Source: Malikia sp.
GTDB lineage: Bacteria; Pseudomonadota; Gammaproteobacteria; Burkholderiales; Burkholderiaceae_C
DNA: 64,000 nt
NCBI RefSeq assembly: GCF_028687635.1
Contig: NZ_JAQTZS010000010.1
Span: 1-64,000 of the forward strand
Direction of reading: 5' to 3'
A program made the translations under genes and the position numbers. The notes under the pieces are model-generated. The model saw only the letters and a program-made list of their open reading frames with translations. It was not told the origin of the DNA and made no database searches. The stretch's first letter is position 1. Every line of letters begins with the position of its first letter. Shown here piece by piece: positions 28,103 to 37,624 of the stretch.

Positions 28103-29047
28103 ATGACCGCCATCGCCACCACCCACGCCCTGGCCCAACCCGCAAGCAGCTGGGGCAAGAGTTCCCTGACCATGCCGCCGCTGGGCAATCTGGACGCGTA
28201 CATCAGCGCGGTCAACCGGCTTCCCTTGCTCTCGGCCGACGAGGAACGCGACTACGCCCGCCGTCTGCAAAAAGACAACGACCTCGAAGCCGCCGGCAAG
28301 CTGGTGATGTCGCACCTGCGCCTGGTGGTCTCTGTCTCGCGCCAATACCTGGGCTATGGCCTGCCACACGGTGACCTGATCCAGGAAGGCAACGTCGGCC
28401 TCATGAAGGCGGTCAAGCGCTACGACCCCGAGCAAGGCGTGCGCCTGGTCAGCTATGCGCTGCACTGGATCAAGGCCGAGATCCACGAATACATCCTGAA
28501 GAACTGGCGCATGGTCAAGGTCGCCACGACCAAGGCCCAGCGCAAGCTGTTCTTCAACCTGCGCTCGATGAAGCAGGGCTTCAAGGCCGATGCCGCCGAG
28601 GCCGACACCCACCGCGAACGCCTGAGCGAGCACGAGATCGACCTCGTCGCGCAGGAACTCAAGGTCAAGCGCGAGGAAGTCATCGAGATGGAGACCCGGA
28701 TGTCGGGCGGCGACGTGCTGCTCGACCCCAGCCCGGGCGATGACGGCGAGGATGCCTACGGCCCGATCGCCTGGCTGGCCGATGCCCGCCACGAGCCGAC
28801 CGCGGTGATCGAGGCGACCCAGCGCGACCTGCTGGCCAGCGAGGGCATCAGCGAGGCGCTGGAAGCGCTCGACCCGCGCTCGCGCCGCATCGTCGCCGAG
28901 CGCTGGCTCAAGGTCAACGACGACGGCTCGGGCGGCATGACGCTGCACGAACTGGCGGCCGAATACGGCGTCAGCGCCGAGCGCATCCGCCAGATCGAGG
29001 TCGCCGCGATGAAGAAGATGCGCAAGGCACTCGAAGCCTACGCCTGA
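28103..29047 (+). CDS. rpoH: Heat-shock sigma factor RpoH (sigma-32)
   Basis: Directs RNA polymerase to heat-shock promoters. The 314-aa protein has sigma region 1.2/2 (YISAVNRLPLLSADEER; HLRLVVSVSRQYLGYGLPHGDLIQEG), region 2.4 (LVSYALHWIKAEIHEYIL), the RpoH box QRKLFFNLR that separates RpoH from other sigmas, and region 4 (LHELAAEYGVSAERIRQIE). GGAAGGAGG lies 5' of the start. The upstream region holds a sigma-32-like promoter and a CIRCE element, implying positive self-control plus HrcA repression. Confidence 0.97.
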   Translation: MTAIATTHALAQPASSWGKSSLTMPPLGNLDAYISAVNRLPLLSADEERDYARRLQKDNDLEAAGKLVMSHLRLVVSVSRQYLGYGLPHGDLIQEGNVGLMKAVKRYDPEQGVRLVSYALHWIKAEIHEYILKNWRMVKVATTKAQRKLFFNLRSMKQGFKADAAEADTHRERLSEHEIDLVAQELKVKREEVIEMETRMSGGDVLLDPSPGDDGEDAYGPIAWLADARHEPTAVIEATQRDLLASEGISEALEALDPRSRRIVAERWLKVNDDGSGGMTLHELAAEYGVSAERIRQIEVAAMKKMRKALEAYA

Positions 29048-29076
29048 GCCCGGCCCACCAAGCTGGCCGGCCGGCT

Positions 29077-30636
29077 TCAGAGCTTGATGCCGCGAGCGCC
29101 CGACGGGTCGAGCTTGAAGACGCCGACGAGCTCCTCCAGATGCCCGGCCTGGTCCTGCAGCGACTGCGCCGCCGCGGAGGCCTGCTCCACCATGGCCGCG
29201 TTCTGGTGCGTCACGTTGTTCATGTCCGAAATGGCGCTGTTGACGCGCTCGATGCCCACGGTCTGCTCGGAGCTGGCGTTGGCGATGCGGCCCATGATAT
29301 CGGTCACATGACCGATGCTCGCGACGATCTCGTCCATGGTCTCGCCGCCCTGACGCACCAGGACGCGACCGGCGCCGACCTTCTCGACCGAATCGTCGAT
29401 CAGCTGCTTGATCTCCCTGGCCGCGGTCGCCGAACGCTGCGCCAGGCTGCGCACCTCGGACGCCACCACGGCAAAGCCGCGTCCCTGCTCGCCGGCACGC
29501 GCCGCCTCCACTGCCGCGTTGAGCGCCAGGATGTTGGTCTGGAAGGCGATCGCGTCGATCACGCCGATGATGTCGACGATCTTGCTCGAGGAAGCATTGA
29601 TGGACTCCATCGTGCTGACCGCCTGCGACACCACGGCCCCGCCCTTGACGGCCACCTCGGACGCCGCCAGCGCGAGCTGATTGGCCTGGCGCGCGCTGTC
29701 GGCGTTCTGATTGACGGCGGAGGTGAGCTCCCGCATCGAAAACGCGGTCTTGTCCAGGGTACTGGCTTGCAGTTCCGTGCGCGAGGACAAGTCCGCGTTG
29801 CCGCTGGCGATGTCGCTGGCGGCCTGGTAGATGGTGTCGGTGCCGGCTCGCACCTGACCGACGATCTTGACCAGGCCATCGTTCATGTCCTTGAGCGCTT
29901 GCTGCAGTTCGCCGATTTCATTGCGCGAGTCGACCGTGATCGACTGCGTCAGATCGCCGGCAGCGATGCTCCTGGCGACCTGGACGCCCTGCTCCAGCGG
30001 CTGCGTCACCACCCTGCGGATGAAGGGATAGATCAGCATCAGCACCGGAATGCCCGTGATGACCGCAGCCAGGATCGACTTGAAACGCTGATCGGCCAGC
30101 TGGGCGTTGACCTGCTCCAGCGACACCTTCATGCTGACGGCGCCCAGCACCGTGTTCTCCGGCACCTGATGACACTGCAGGCAGTTCTTGCCGAGATAAT
30201 CGGACTTGGCCAGCGCCGGACGCACGGCACGCAGGTACTCGCCCTTGGCGTCGGATTCGACTTGAATCAGCGATTGACCATTATTGAGCACCCATTGCTC
30301 GGCCACGTCAGGCTCGCGGTCGTCCTTGTCATTACCGGGACCGAAGGCCTTGGTCACGCTGTCGCCGCGCAGCACCCGCACATCACGTATCGTGCCCAGC
30401 TGCTTGATCTGGTCCAGGAACACGTCGCGCTGCCCGACCGTGCCGGTCACCATCATGCCCGTCAGGCCAGCCATGGTGGCGCTGTGCATGCTCAGCGAAT
30501 AATCCTCGGCCTGCTTGAGCGCCGCCTCGCGGTAGACATAGCTTTGCCAGACGATCACGCCCGACCAGACCACGCACAAAGCCGCGGCGATCGTGATCAA
30601 CAACTGAACCCAAATCCTATACTTGGCCACTCGCAC
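29077..30636 (-). CDS. Methyl-accepting chemotaxis protein with periplasmic CXXCH
   Basis: A 519-aa transducer. Chosen start is GTG at 30636, preceded by AGGAG at 7 bp; the track start at 30807 adds 57 unlikely residues. Membrane segment about 8-30, periplasmic domain about 31-190, second segment about 190-210, HAMP about 210-265, then the cytoplasmic signalling domain with the hairpin tip (IDAIAFQTNILALNAAVEAARAGEQGRGFAVVASEV). The periplasmic domain contains CLQCH at about 152-156, the covalent haem-c attachment motif, suggesting a redox or gas sensor. No CheW-binding tail pentapeptide is obvious. No other chemotaxis genes are nearby. Confidence 0.92.
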   Translation of the reverse strand: MRVAKYRIWVQLLITIAAALCVVWSGVIVWQSYVYREAALKQAEDYSLSMHSATMAGLTGMMVTGTVGQRDVFLDQIKQLGTIRDVRVLRGDSVTKAFGPGNDKDDREPDVAEQWVLNNGQSLIQVESDAKGEYLRAVRPALAKSDYLGKNCLQCHQVPENTVLGAVSMKVSLEQVNAQLADQRFKSILAAVITGIPVLMLIYPFIRRVVTQPLEQGVQVARSIAAGDLTQSITVDSRNEIGELQQALKDMNDGLVKIVGQVRAGTDTIYQAASDIASGNADLSSRTELQASTLDKTAFSMRELTSAVNQNADSARQANQLALAASEVAVKGGAVVSQAVSTMESINASSSKIVDIIGVIDAIAFQTNILALNAAVEAARAGEQGRGFAVVASEVRSLAQRSATAAREIKQLIDDSVEKVGAGRVLVRQGGETMDEIVASIGHVTDIMGRIANASSEQTVGIERVNSAISDMNNVTHQNAAMVEQASAAAQSLQDQAGHLEELVGVFKLDPSGARGIKL

Positions 30637-30842
30637 GGTTTGTCTCCTAGGCGGCGAAAGGGCTATTCTAAGGAGGGTTTTAAAAGTAACCCATATGACA
30701 ATGGATTCGATCCATGTCGAAAAGACCGATCGAAAAGAATCGACCGGACTTTCCGTCTCGCCCATGATGCCGCCCAGCGGGAAACCGCCCACGGCGCCAC
30801 GGGACAAACCCTAGGCGACTCCAGGCGGGTGCCAGACCCGTC

Positions 30843-32387
30843 TCAGCTCTCGCGGCGCAGCGCCGGGAACAGCACCACGTCGCGAATGCTCGGGCTGTCG
30901 GTCAGCAGCATGATCAGGCGGTCGATGCCGATGCCACAGCCACCAGCCGGCGGCATGCCGTGCTCGAGCGCGCGCACGAAGTCGTGGTCGAAGAACATCG
31001 CCTCGTCGTCGCCGGCATGCTTGTTCTCCACCTGCGAATGGAAGCGGGCGGCCTGGTCCTCGGCGTCGTTGAGCTCGGAGAAGCCGTTGCCGACCTCGCG
31101 CCCGGTGATGTAGAGCTCGAAGCGCTCGGTCACGCTCGGATCATTGTCGCTGGCGCGCGCCAGTGGCGAGATCTCGGTCGGGTGGTTGCAGATGAAGGTC
31201 GGGTTCCAGAGCTTGTCCTCGACCGTCTCCTCGAAGTACATCACCTGCAGGCCAGCCAGGCTGCGGCTGTCCAGCCGGTCCTTGACCGGGTCCATGCCGA
31301 GCTTGCGCAACTGCGCGATCAGCCAGTCACGGTCGTCCACGCTGTCGCCAGCCTCGGTGTGCTTGAGGATGGCCTCGCGGATCGTCAGGCGCTCGAACGG
31401 GGCCTCCAGATCCACATCCTGGCCCTGGTAGCTGAGCTTGCCGGTGCCACAGACGCGGTTCGCGGCATGGCGGATCAGCTGCTCGGTGAACACCATCAGG
31501 TCGAGGTAGTTCCAGTAACCCGCGTAGAACTCCATCATGGTGAACTCGGGGTTGTGGCGCACGCTGATGCCTTCGTTGCGGAAGTTGCGGTTGATCTCGA
31601 ACACCCGCTCGAAACCGCCGACCAGCAGCCGCTTGAGATACAGCTCGGGCGCGATGCGCAGGAACATGTCCTGCTCCAGCGCGTTGTGGTGGGTGGTGAA
31701 GGGCCGGGCATTGGCGCCACCGGCGATCGGGTGCAGCATCGGCGTCTCGACTTCCAGGAACTCGTGCTGCACCATGAACTCGCGGATGCTGGTGACGGCC
31801 AGGCTGCGCGCCATGAAGCGCTTGCGCGCCTGCTCATCCATCATCAGGTCGACGTAGCGCTGGCGATACTTTGTCTCCTGGTCCTGCATGCCGTGGAACT
31901 TGTCGGGCATCGGACGCAGGCTCTTGGTCAGCATGCGGATGCGGTCGGCCTTGATGGTGAGCTCGCCGGTGCGGGTCTTGAACAGCTCGCCCTCGATCGC
32001 GATGATGTCGCCCAGGTCCCAGTGCTTGAAGGCGGCGTGGATGGCCTCGCCAACCCCCTCGTTGTTGATGTAGGCCTGGATGCGGCCGCCGGTCGGGCCG
32101 AAGGACGAATCCTGCACGGTCGCGAAGCTGGCCTTGCCCATCACGCGCTTGAGCATCATGCGGCCGGCGACCGAGACGCGCACCTTCATCGGCTCCAGCA
32201 TCTCGTTGCTGATATGGCCGTACTCGGCCTGCAGCTGCTCGGCGCGGTGCTGCGGCTTGAAGTCGTTCGGGAAGGCCGGGCCCTGGCCGGCGGCTTGCGC
32301 CTCGCGCAGGCCTTTGAGCTTCTCGCGGCGCTCGGTGATCAGCTGGTTGTGTTCTTCGGCCGGGATGGCGTGGTGTTCTTGCGTCAT
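30843..32387 (-). CDS. lysS: Lysyl-tRNA synthetase (class II)
   Basis: Charges tRNA-Lys. The 514-aa protein has an N-terminal OB-fold anticodon-binding domain (about 70-190) and a class II catalytic domain with motif 2 ([20 protein letters not shown]) and motif 3 ([22 protein letters not shown]). The ATG at 32387 ([16 protein letters not shown]) is chosen over the track start 13 codons upstream. It is downstream of rarA on the same strand with a 43-bp gap. Confidence 0.97.
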   Translation of the reverse strand: MTQEHHAIPAEEHNQLITERREKLKGLREAQAAGQGPAFPNDFKPQHRAEQLQAEYGHISNEMLEPMKVRVSVAGRMMLKRVMGKASFATVQDSSFGPTGGRIQAYINNEGVGEAIHAAFKHWDLGDIIAIEGELFKTRTGELTIKADRIRMLTKSLRPMPDKFHGMQDQETKYRQRYVDLMMDEQARKRFMARSLAVTSIREFMVQHEFLEVETPMLHPIAGGANARPFTTHHNALEQDMFLRIAPELYLKRLLVGGFERVFEINRNFRNEGISVRHNPEFTMMEFYAGYWNYLDLMVFTEQLIRHAANRVCGTGKLSYQGQDVDLEAPFERLTIREAILKHTEAGDSVDDRDWLIAQLRKLGMDPVKDRLDSRSLAGLQVMYFEETVEDKLWNPTFICNHPTEISPLARASDNDPSVTERFELYITGREVGNGFSELNDAEDQAARFHSQVENKHAGDDEAMFFDHDFVRALEHGMPPAGGCGIGIDRLIMLLTDSPSIRDVVLFPALRRES

Positions 32388-32430
32388 GGGGCTAGGGGGG
32401 TTGCGGCGTGCGCGGCCTGCGCACAAACCC

Positions 32431-33729
32431 CTATTCTAATTTTTCGCGCGACTGGCGGTTCAGTTCCTCCAGCTCGCGCAGCTTGGCGGCGATCTTGATC
32501 TCCAGCCCGCGCTCGACCGGACGGTAGAAGCCGGGACTTGCCATGCCGTCTGGCAGGTAGTGCTCGCCCGCGGCGAAGCCGCCCGCCTCGTCATGCGCAT
32601 AGCGGTACTCGTGCCCGTAGCCCAGTTCCCTCATCAGCTTGGTCGGCGCATTGCGCAGGTGCAGCGGCACCGGCCGCGTGCCGTCCTGCTTCACGAAGGC
32701 CTTGGCCGCGTTGAACGCCTGATAGACCGCATTGCTCTTGGCCGCCACCGCGAGGTAGACCAGCGCCTCGGCCAGCGCGAGTTCGCCCTCGGGCGATCCG
32801 AGGCGCTGGTAGACCTCGGCCGCGTCGAGACAGAGGCGCAACGCGCGCGGGTCGGCCAGGCCGATGTCCTCGCTCGCCATTCGGACCATGCGCCGCGCCA
32901 GGTAGCGCGGATCGGCGCCGCCGTCGAGCATGCGCGCGAACCAGTACAGCGCCGCGTCGGGGTCCGAGCCGCGCACGCTCTTGTGCAGCGCCGACATCTG
33001 GTCATGGAACTGCTCGCCCCCCTTGTCGTAGCGGCGCATGCGCTCGCCCAGCACCTTGAGCAGCCAGTCGTCCGTGATTTCAGGCAGCTGCTGCGCCTGC
33101 GCGGTGACCGCCAGCGTCTCCAGCGTGTTGAGCAGGCGACGCGCGTCGCCATCGGCATAGGCCAGCAGCCGCTGCAACGCGGCTTGCTCCAGCGTCGGCA
33201 CCGCGCCGATCGCCTGCGCGCGCTGCACCAGCCGGGCTAGATCGTCCTCGGACAGTGGCTGCAGCACATAGACCGCCGCGCGTGACAGCAACGCCGAATT
33301 GACCTCGAAGCTCGGGTTCTCGGTCGTCGCGCCGACGAAGGTGAACAGGCCGCTTTCGACATGCGGCAGGAAGGCGTCCTGCTGGCTCTTGTTGAAGCGG
33401 TGCACCTCGTCGACGAAGACGATGGTCGCCCGCGGCTGCAGGCCGTCCCTGACATGCTCGGCTTTTTCCACCGCCTCGCGGATGTCCTTGACCCCGCCGA
33501 GCACCGCGCTGATCGCGATGAACTGCGCGTCGAAGGCCTGCGCCATCAGGCGCGCGATCGTGGTCTTGCCGACCCCGGGCGGCCCCCAGAGGATGCAGCT
33601 GTGCGGGCGGCCCGACTCGAAGGCGATGCGCAGCGGCATGCCAGGCCCGAGCAGGTGCTGCTGGCCGATGACTTCCGAGAGGCGGTGCGGGCGCAGCTGC
33701 TCGGCCAGCGGGACATGAGGCTTGTTCAC
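32431..33729 (-). CDS. rarA: Replication-associated recombination protein RarA (MgsA)
   Basis: AAA+ ATPase of the clamp-loader family that acts at stalled replication forks. Walker [12 protein letters not shown], Walker [21 protein letters not shown], sensor 1 [18 protein letters not shown], and the C-terminal tetramerisation domain ([26 protein letters not shown]). The family N-terminus ([22 protein letters not shown]) begins just after a GTG at 33729, giving 432 aa; the track start at 33795 adds 22 residues without similarity. Confidence 0.95.
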   Translation of the reverse strand: MNKPHVPLAEQLRPHRLSEVIGQQHLLGPGMPLRIAFESGRPHSCILWGPPGVGKTTIARLMAQAFDAQFIAISAVLGGVKDIREAVEKAEHVRDGLQPRATIVFVDEVHRFNKSQQDAFLPHVESGLFTFVGATTENPSFEVNSALLSRAAVYVLQPLSEDDLARLVQRAQAIGAVPTLEQAALQRLLAYADGDARRLLNTLETLAVTAQAQQLPEITDDWLLKVLGERMRRYDKGGEQFHDQMSALHKSVRGSDPDAALYWFARMLDGGADPRYLARRMVRMASEDIGLADPRALRLCLDAAEVYQRLGSPEGELALAEALVYLAVAAKSNAVYQAFNAAKAFVKQDGTRPVPLHLRNAPTKLMRELGYGHEYRYAHDEAGGFAAGEHYLPDGMASPGFYRPVERGLEIKIAAKLRELEELNRQSREKLE

Positions 33730-33916
33730 GGTCTCGATTATCCGGTGGTCGGGGTCCTGCGGGCGACGAACACCATGCCGTATCGCTCGACCCATTCAAC
33801 GATTGTCGAATTCATCCTATCCCATTAGGATGCTCCAAGGACATTTCATTTCCATCAAAACCCGAGTCGCGCTCCACCGGCCGGCCATCGGATCATCTGA
33901 ACAGGGAGCAACCAAG

Positions 33917-35050
33917 ATGAAGCTATCGCATGAACCCGCAGCGGCGAAAGACAGCGACCCAAAGGGGGGGCTGACCAAGATTCTCGCGGCGGTCGGCTTC
34001 TCGTTGCTGTACGCCGGCGCGCTGGCCCAGGCCCCCGCGCTGCAGGCCTACGGCGCCGACCCGACCCAGACCTCGGTCTCGGGTCTCTCATCCGGCGCCT
34101 ACATGGCGGTGCAGTTGCAGGTGGCCTACTCGAAGGACATCATCGGCGCCGGCGTGATCGCGGGTGGACCCTATTACTGCGCGGGCAATCTGTACAGTAC
34201 CTGGTCGCCAATCGAAAAACTGGAGCACTGCATGGGCAAAAGCCCTTCCTTGCAGGAGGACGCGGACAGGGCGAGCAAGGAGCTGCAAAACCTGGCCGCC
34301 AAGGGCCTGATAGACGACGTCGCCCATCTCGCGAACCGGCGCATCTACGTCTTCCATGGCAGCAAGGATGAGATCGTGCTGGAGCCGGCAACCAAGGCGA
34401 CGGTATCGTTTTTTCAGCAAGCCGGGGTCAAGCACCTCAAATACGACAACCAGCTTGGCGCAGGCCATGCGGTGATTTCCCCGGGCCAGGGCAACGACTG
34501 CCCGGACAACGCGAGCCCCTACATCAGCCACTGCCAGATCGACAAGACGGATCAGCCATACGACCAGGCCGGCGAACTGCTCAAGCATATCTATGAGTCG
34601 CCGGGCAAAGCCCCCCTGAATCCACCGGGCACCGCGTCTTCCGACCAGATCGTAGCCTTCGACCAGCGTCCCTACACTAGCGGCGCGACCAACATGGCTG
34701 ACACAGGCTACCTCTACGTGCCGCAGGTCTGCACAGAAGCGGGTTCGAACTGCAAAGTGCATGTCGCCTTGCACGGTTGCCTGCAGTCCGACCAATCCCT
34801 GCAGGAGACCCAGCAGCCCGAGCGCTTTCACCGCGACGCAGGCTACAACCGCTGGGCCGAGACCAACCGCCTGCTGGTGCTCTACCCACAGGTCAACCGG
34901 TCTTCCCTCTGGTGGAACACCAACCCCACGGGCTGCTGGGACTGGTGGGGCTACAGCGGCTACTGGTGGCGCAACGATTACGCCTACAAGTCCGCGCCCC
35001 AGATGAAGGCCATCATGGCGATGACGCGCCGACTCACTGAACGCCCCTGA
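33917..35050 (+). CDS. Type II poly(3-hydroxybutyrate) depolymerase-like esterase
   Basis: Likely hydrolyses PHB or its oligomers outside the cytoplasm. ATG at 33917 (RBS AGGGAG) gives 377 aa with a signal peptide (ILAAVGFSLLYAGALA, cut before QAPAL). The lipase box GLSSG (Ser near residue 56) comes early and the oxyanion-hole segment ALHGCLQS comes late, the reversed order that defines type II catalytic domains. It ends close after the catalytic domain (GYWWRNDYAYKSAPQM), with no fibronectin linker or substrate-binding domain, so it may act on soluble or amorphous polymer. The track start at 33722 lacks support. The gene stands alone. Confidence 0.88.
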   Translation: MKLSHEPAAAKDSDPKGGLTKILAAVGFSLLYAGALAQAPALQAYGADPTQTSVSGLSSGAYMAVQLQVAYSKDIIGAGVIAGGPYYCAGNLYSTWSPIEKLEHCMGKSPSLQEDADRASKELQNLAAKGLIDDVAHLANRRIYVFHGSKDEIVLEPATKATVSFFQQAGVKHLKYDNQLGAGHAVISPGQGNDCPDNASPYISHCQIDKTDQPYDQAGELLKHIYESPGKAPLNPPGTASSDQIVAFDQRPYTSGATNMADTGYLYVPQVCTEAGSNCKVHVALHGCLQSDQSLQETQQPERFHRDAGYNRWAETNRLLVLYPQVNRSSLWWNTNPTGCWDWWGYSGYWWRNDYAYKSAPQMKAIMAMTRRLTERP

Positions 35051-35192
35051 GCCAGCCATGCCAAGCCACCGACTGCGACCAGCCGCCGCACCCGGAACGC
35101 CATGAGCAGCCAACTGCCGCACGCAGCGGCGTGGCTGCGCCAGCGCTGCGGTGCGATCTCGCTGCTCATATCGAGGTGCGCCTGGGCGGGAT

Positions 35193-36050
35193 CTACGCGC
35201 TGGCGGCGAGCACCTCGGGCCGCTGGGGCACGACATCCCGCACCAAACGCTGCGGATGGGAAAAGCACAGGAAGCGCTCGTTGGTCGCGCGGCCGATCGC
35301 GCAGAGCCCGACCTGTTCGGCCACGGCCAGTCCCATCTGCGTCGTGCCGCTGCGCGAGACCACGACCGGAATCCCCATCTGGGCCGACTTGATCACCATC
35401 TCGCTGGTCAGCCGGCCCGTGGTGTAGAAGACCTTGTCCGCGCCCTGCATTGCTGCCGGGTCCTGCAGCCACATCCAGCCCGCGATGGTGTCGACCGCGT
35501 TGTGGCGGCCGACATCCTCGACGAACAGCAGCAGCTCGGAGCCGCGAAACAGCGCACAGCCATGCACCGAGCCGGAGCGCTTGTAGACGGAGTCCTGCTG
35601 CCGGATCTGGCGCACGATCGCGTACAGATCCGACTGACGCAGCTGGGCCTCGGACGGCAGCTCGATCAGGTCGACCTCGTCCATCAGGCCGCCGAAGACG
35701 CTGCCCTGGCCGCAGCCGGTCGTGACCACGCGGCGCGCGGTACGATCCTCGATCGCCGCGATGCCATGGCGGGTCCTGACCGCAGCGGCACCGACCTCCC
35801 AGTCGACCGTGATCGACTCGATCTCATCGACCGAGCCGATCAGCCGCTGGTTGCGCAGATAGCCCAGCACCAGCCACTCGGGATGGGCGCCCAGCGTCAT
35901 CAGCGTGACGAGCTCGCGCCTATCGACATAGATCGTCAGGTCGCGCTCGGCGGGAATGGCGATCTCGCGCGGCTGGCCAAACTCGTCATGCACCGTGACC
36001 TGACAGGTCTGCGGCGCGCGAGCCTGGGTCAGCTCAGGGCTTTTTGTCAC
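35193..36050 (-). CDS. fdhD: FdhD, sulfur carrier for formate dehydrogenase
   Basis: Delivers sulfur from IscS to the molybdenum cofactor of formate dehydrogenase. The track start at 36275 reads through a low-complexity Gln-Pro stretch antisense to nothing known; GTG at 36050 (VTKSPELTQARAPQ) gives a 285-aa protein of normal size, overlapping the upstream gene by 17 bp. Motifs include TTGCGQGSVFGGL, VEDVGRHNAVDTIAG and FYTTGRLTSEMVIKSAQMGIP. Only one cysteine is present where many FdhDs have CxxC. Last gene of the formate dehydrogenase operon. Confidence 0.92.
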   Translation of the reverse strand: MTKSPELTQARAPQTCQVTVHDEFGQPREIAIPAERDLTIYVDRRELVTLMTLGAHPEWLVLGYLRNQRLIGSVDEIESITVDWEVGAAAVRTRHGIAAIEDRTARRVVTTGCGQGSVFGGLMDEVDLIELPSEAQLRQSDLYAIVRQIRQQDSVYKRSGSVHGCALFRGSELLLFVEDVGRHNAVDTIAGWMWLQDPAAMQGADKVFYTTGRLTSEMVIKSAQMGIPVVVSRSGTTQMGLAVAEQVGLCAIGRATNERFLCFSHPQRLVRDVVPQRPEVLAASA

Positions 36051-36414
36051 TGTTCTTGGGCACGGGCGCTGCGGCGGTTGCGGTTGCGGTTGCGGTTGCG
36101 GTTGCGGTTGCGGTTGCGCCAGCATTGGCCGCAGGCGCAGCGGGTGCTGGCACGGCGGCGACGAATGGCCCGGGATCGGTACAGGCCGGAGCCACCGCCG
36201 GCCTGGCCGCCTGGGGATGGGTCTTGAAGTAATGCGCGGCCGCCTTCTCGGACGCCAGGCAGGTCTTGTAGCCATCGACCCGGGTCTGGTGCGCGGCTCG
36301 GGCCTTGGTCTCGGCCGCCTTGGCCTGGTCCTCGGGGCTGAGCTCCGACGTCGGCAGCTTGGCCAGCACGGCAGCGGGCAACAGGGCGAGCAGCGCTAGG
36401 GTTTTCAGTTTCAT
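36034..36414 (-). CDS. Small periplasmic protein with Ala-Thr repeat tail (126 aa)
   Basis: Signal peptide MKLKTLALLALLPAAVLA, cut before KLPTS. A short helical region with Lys/Ala-rich sequence and two cysteines (CLASEK, CTDP) follows, then a run of Ala-Thr dipeptides encoded by a hexanucleotide repeat, ending PKNSDKKP. AGGA lies before the ATG. It sits between the cytochrome b subunit and fdhD, all on one strand with tight spacing, so it is probably part of the formate dehydrogenase operon. I do not recognise the family; a role in the periplasm is the only safe inference. Confidence 0.7.
   Translation of the reverse strand: MKLKTLALLALLPAAVLAKLPTSELSPEDQAKAAETKARAAHQTRVDGYKTCLASEKAAAHYFKTHPQAARPAVAPACTDPGPFVAAVPAPAAPAANAGATATATATATATATAAAPVPKNSDKKP
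36076..36117 (-). repeat. (GGTTGC)7 hexanucleotide repeat
   Basis: Seven perfect GGTTGC units (GCAACC on the coding strand) encode the Ala-Thr run of the small periplasmic protein, ending 26 bp before the fdhD start codon. Copy-number changes would keep the frame but alter tail length and the spacing upstream of fdhD. Confidence 0.85.
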
Positions 36415-36435
36415 GTGGGTTCCTGGGCGCGGGAT

Positions 36436-37611
36436 TCAGGACTGGCGGCGGGCGATGCTGGCCACGGCACTGCGCCGGACCGGAATCTTGCCGGCCTGGA
36501 TGTCGTCATGCCAGAGCTGATGGTGCTCGCGCGCCCAGCCCGGCTCGACATAGCCGGTCTTCATCGCGCGGTAGGCGCCGCGCACGCCGACCGTGCCCAT
36601 GTAGACATGGCCGGCGATCATGGCACAGGAGAGCAGCGCCAGCGTGGCATGGACGACATGCGCGAGCTGCATGTCGGCGCGGAAATAGTCCAGCCCCGGC
36701 ACCAGCTTGTCGAGCATCAGGCCAGAGGCCACCAGCAACAGGCCGGGAATCGTCACCGCCCACCAGAAGATGCCCTTCTCGCCCGCGTTGAAACGGTGCG
36801 AGGGCAGCTGGCCCTGCCCCAGCATGCCGCCGGCGCGCGCCAGCCACTGGATGTCGGCCCGGTTCGCGATGTTGTCCTTGATGAAGGTCGCGATCATCAC
36901 CAGCAGCGAAACCGCGAACAGCGGCCCGACGAAGTTGTGCAGGTTCTTGAGCGCGTAGGCCAGCCAGCCGAACAGCGTGCCGCCCAGCACCGGCAGCAGG
37001 AAGAACTTGCCGAACGCCAGCACCAGCCCCGACAGCGCCAGCGTCAGGAAGGCGGCGGCGTTGCTCCAGTGCGCGGCGCGCTCGAACGGGGTGAAGCGCT
37101 CGATCGGCTCGCCCTGTCCCGGCGGATGCTCCTCGCCGAGCGGTCCCTTGGCGAAGTAGAACAGCCCGAGCGCGAGCGCGACGATCAGCAGCAAGGCGGC
37201 ACCGTAAGGCAGCAGCACGCGGTTGCGCAGCTGGCGCCAGGCCTCGCCGGCGCTGGCCGGGCGCACCAGCGGGTACTGCACGGTCGGCTGGATCAGGGTG
37301 CCATATTCGGCATAGGGCAGGTTGACCGTGCCGGTCACGCCCTGCCCGACCTGGCGCCAGACCGGCGTGTTGTTGCCGGGCTGGACCTGGGTCCGCTGGG
37401 CATTGCTTTGCTCGGCATAGCCGGGCTCGGCGCTGGCATCCTGCAGCGTCAGGATGTCGGCGCTGCGGATGGCCGGCGCTGCTGTCGGCAGGGTGACGGG
37501 CGCAGCAACTGGCCCGGACTCGGCGGCAAGCACCAGCCCGCCAGCCAGCAGCAGCGCGGCGAGCAGGCCAGCGCGCAGCGGCGAGGTGGCAGAGAAAAAG
37601 ATCCGGTTCAT
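36436..37611 (-). CDS. Formate dehydrogenase gamma subunit (cytochrome b556)
   Basis: Membrane subunit that passes electrons from the Fe-S subunit to quinone. ATG at 37611 gives 391 aa: signal-like segment (LRAGLLAALLLAGGLVLAA), a periplasmic stretch of about 120 residues, then about five membrane segments with candidate haem histidines (ERAAHWSNAAAFL, LKNLHNFVGP, AHVVHATLALL, AGHVYMG). The extra N-terminal periplasmic part is typical of long FdoI/FdnI homologues in betaproteobacteria. The track ORF runs further upstream into the small lipoprotein gene. Confidence 0.92.
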   Translation of the reverse strand: MNRIFFSATSPLRAGLLAALLLAGGLVLAAESGPVAAPVTLPTAAPAIRSADILTLQDASAEPGYAEQSNAQRTQVQPGNNTPVWRQVGQGVTGTVNLPYAEYGTLIQPTVQYPLVRPASAGEAWRQLRNRVLLPYGAALLLIVALALGLFYFAKGPLGEEHPPGQGEPIERFTPFERAAHWSNAAAFLTLALSGLVLAFGKFFLLPVLGGTLFGWLAYALKNLHNFVGPLFAVSLLVMIATFIKDNIANRADIQWLARAGGMLGQGQLPSHRFNAGEKGIFWWAVTIPGLLLVASGLMLDKLVPGLDYFRADMQLAHVVHATLALLSCAMIAGHVYMGTVGVRGAYRAMKTGYVEPGWAREHHQLWHDDIQAGKIPVRRSAVASIARRQS

Positions 37612-37624
37612 GGCTCGCTCCGGT

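Noticed and set aside
30637-30842. Possible sigma-28 promoter upstream of the chemoreceptor.
   Set aside because: No GCCGATAA-type -10 box at the right distance from a TAAA -35.
35193-36275. FdhD starting at 36275 with a Gln-Pro repeat leader.
   Set aside because: The leader is the shifted reading of the Ala-Thr hexanucleotide repeat of the overlapping upstream gene; no FdhD has such an extension and a good GTG lies at 36050.
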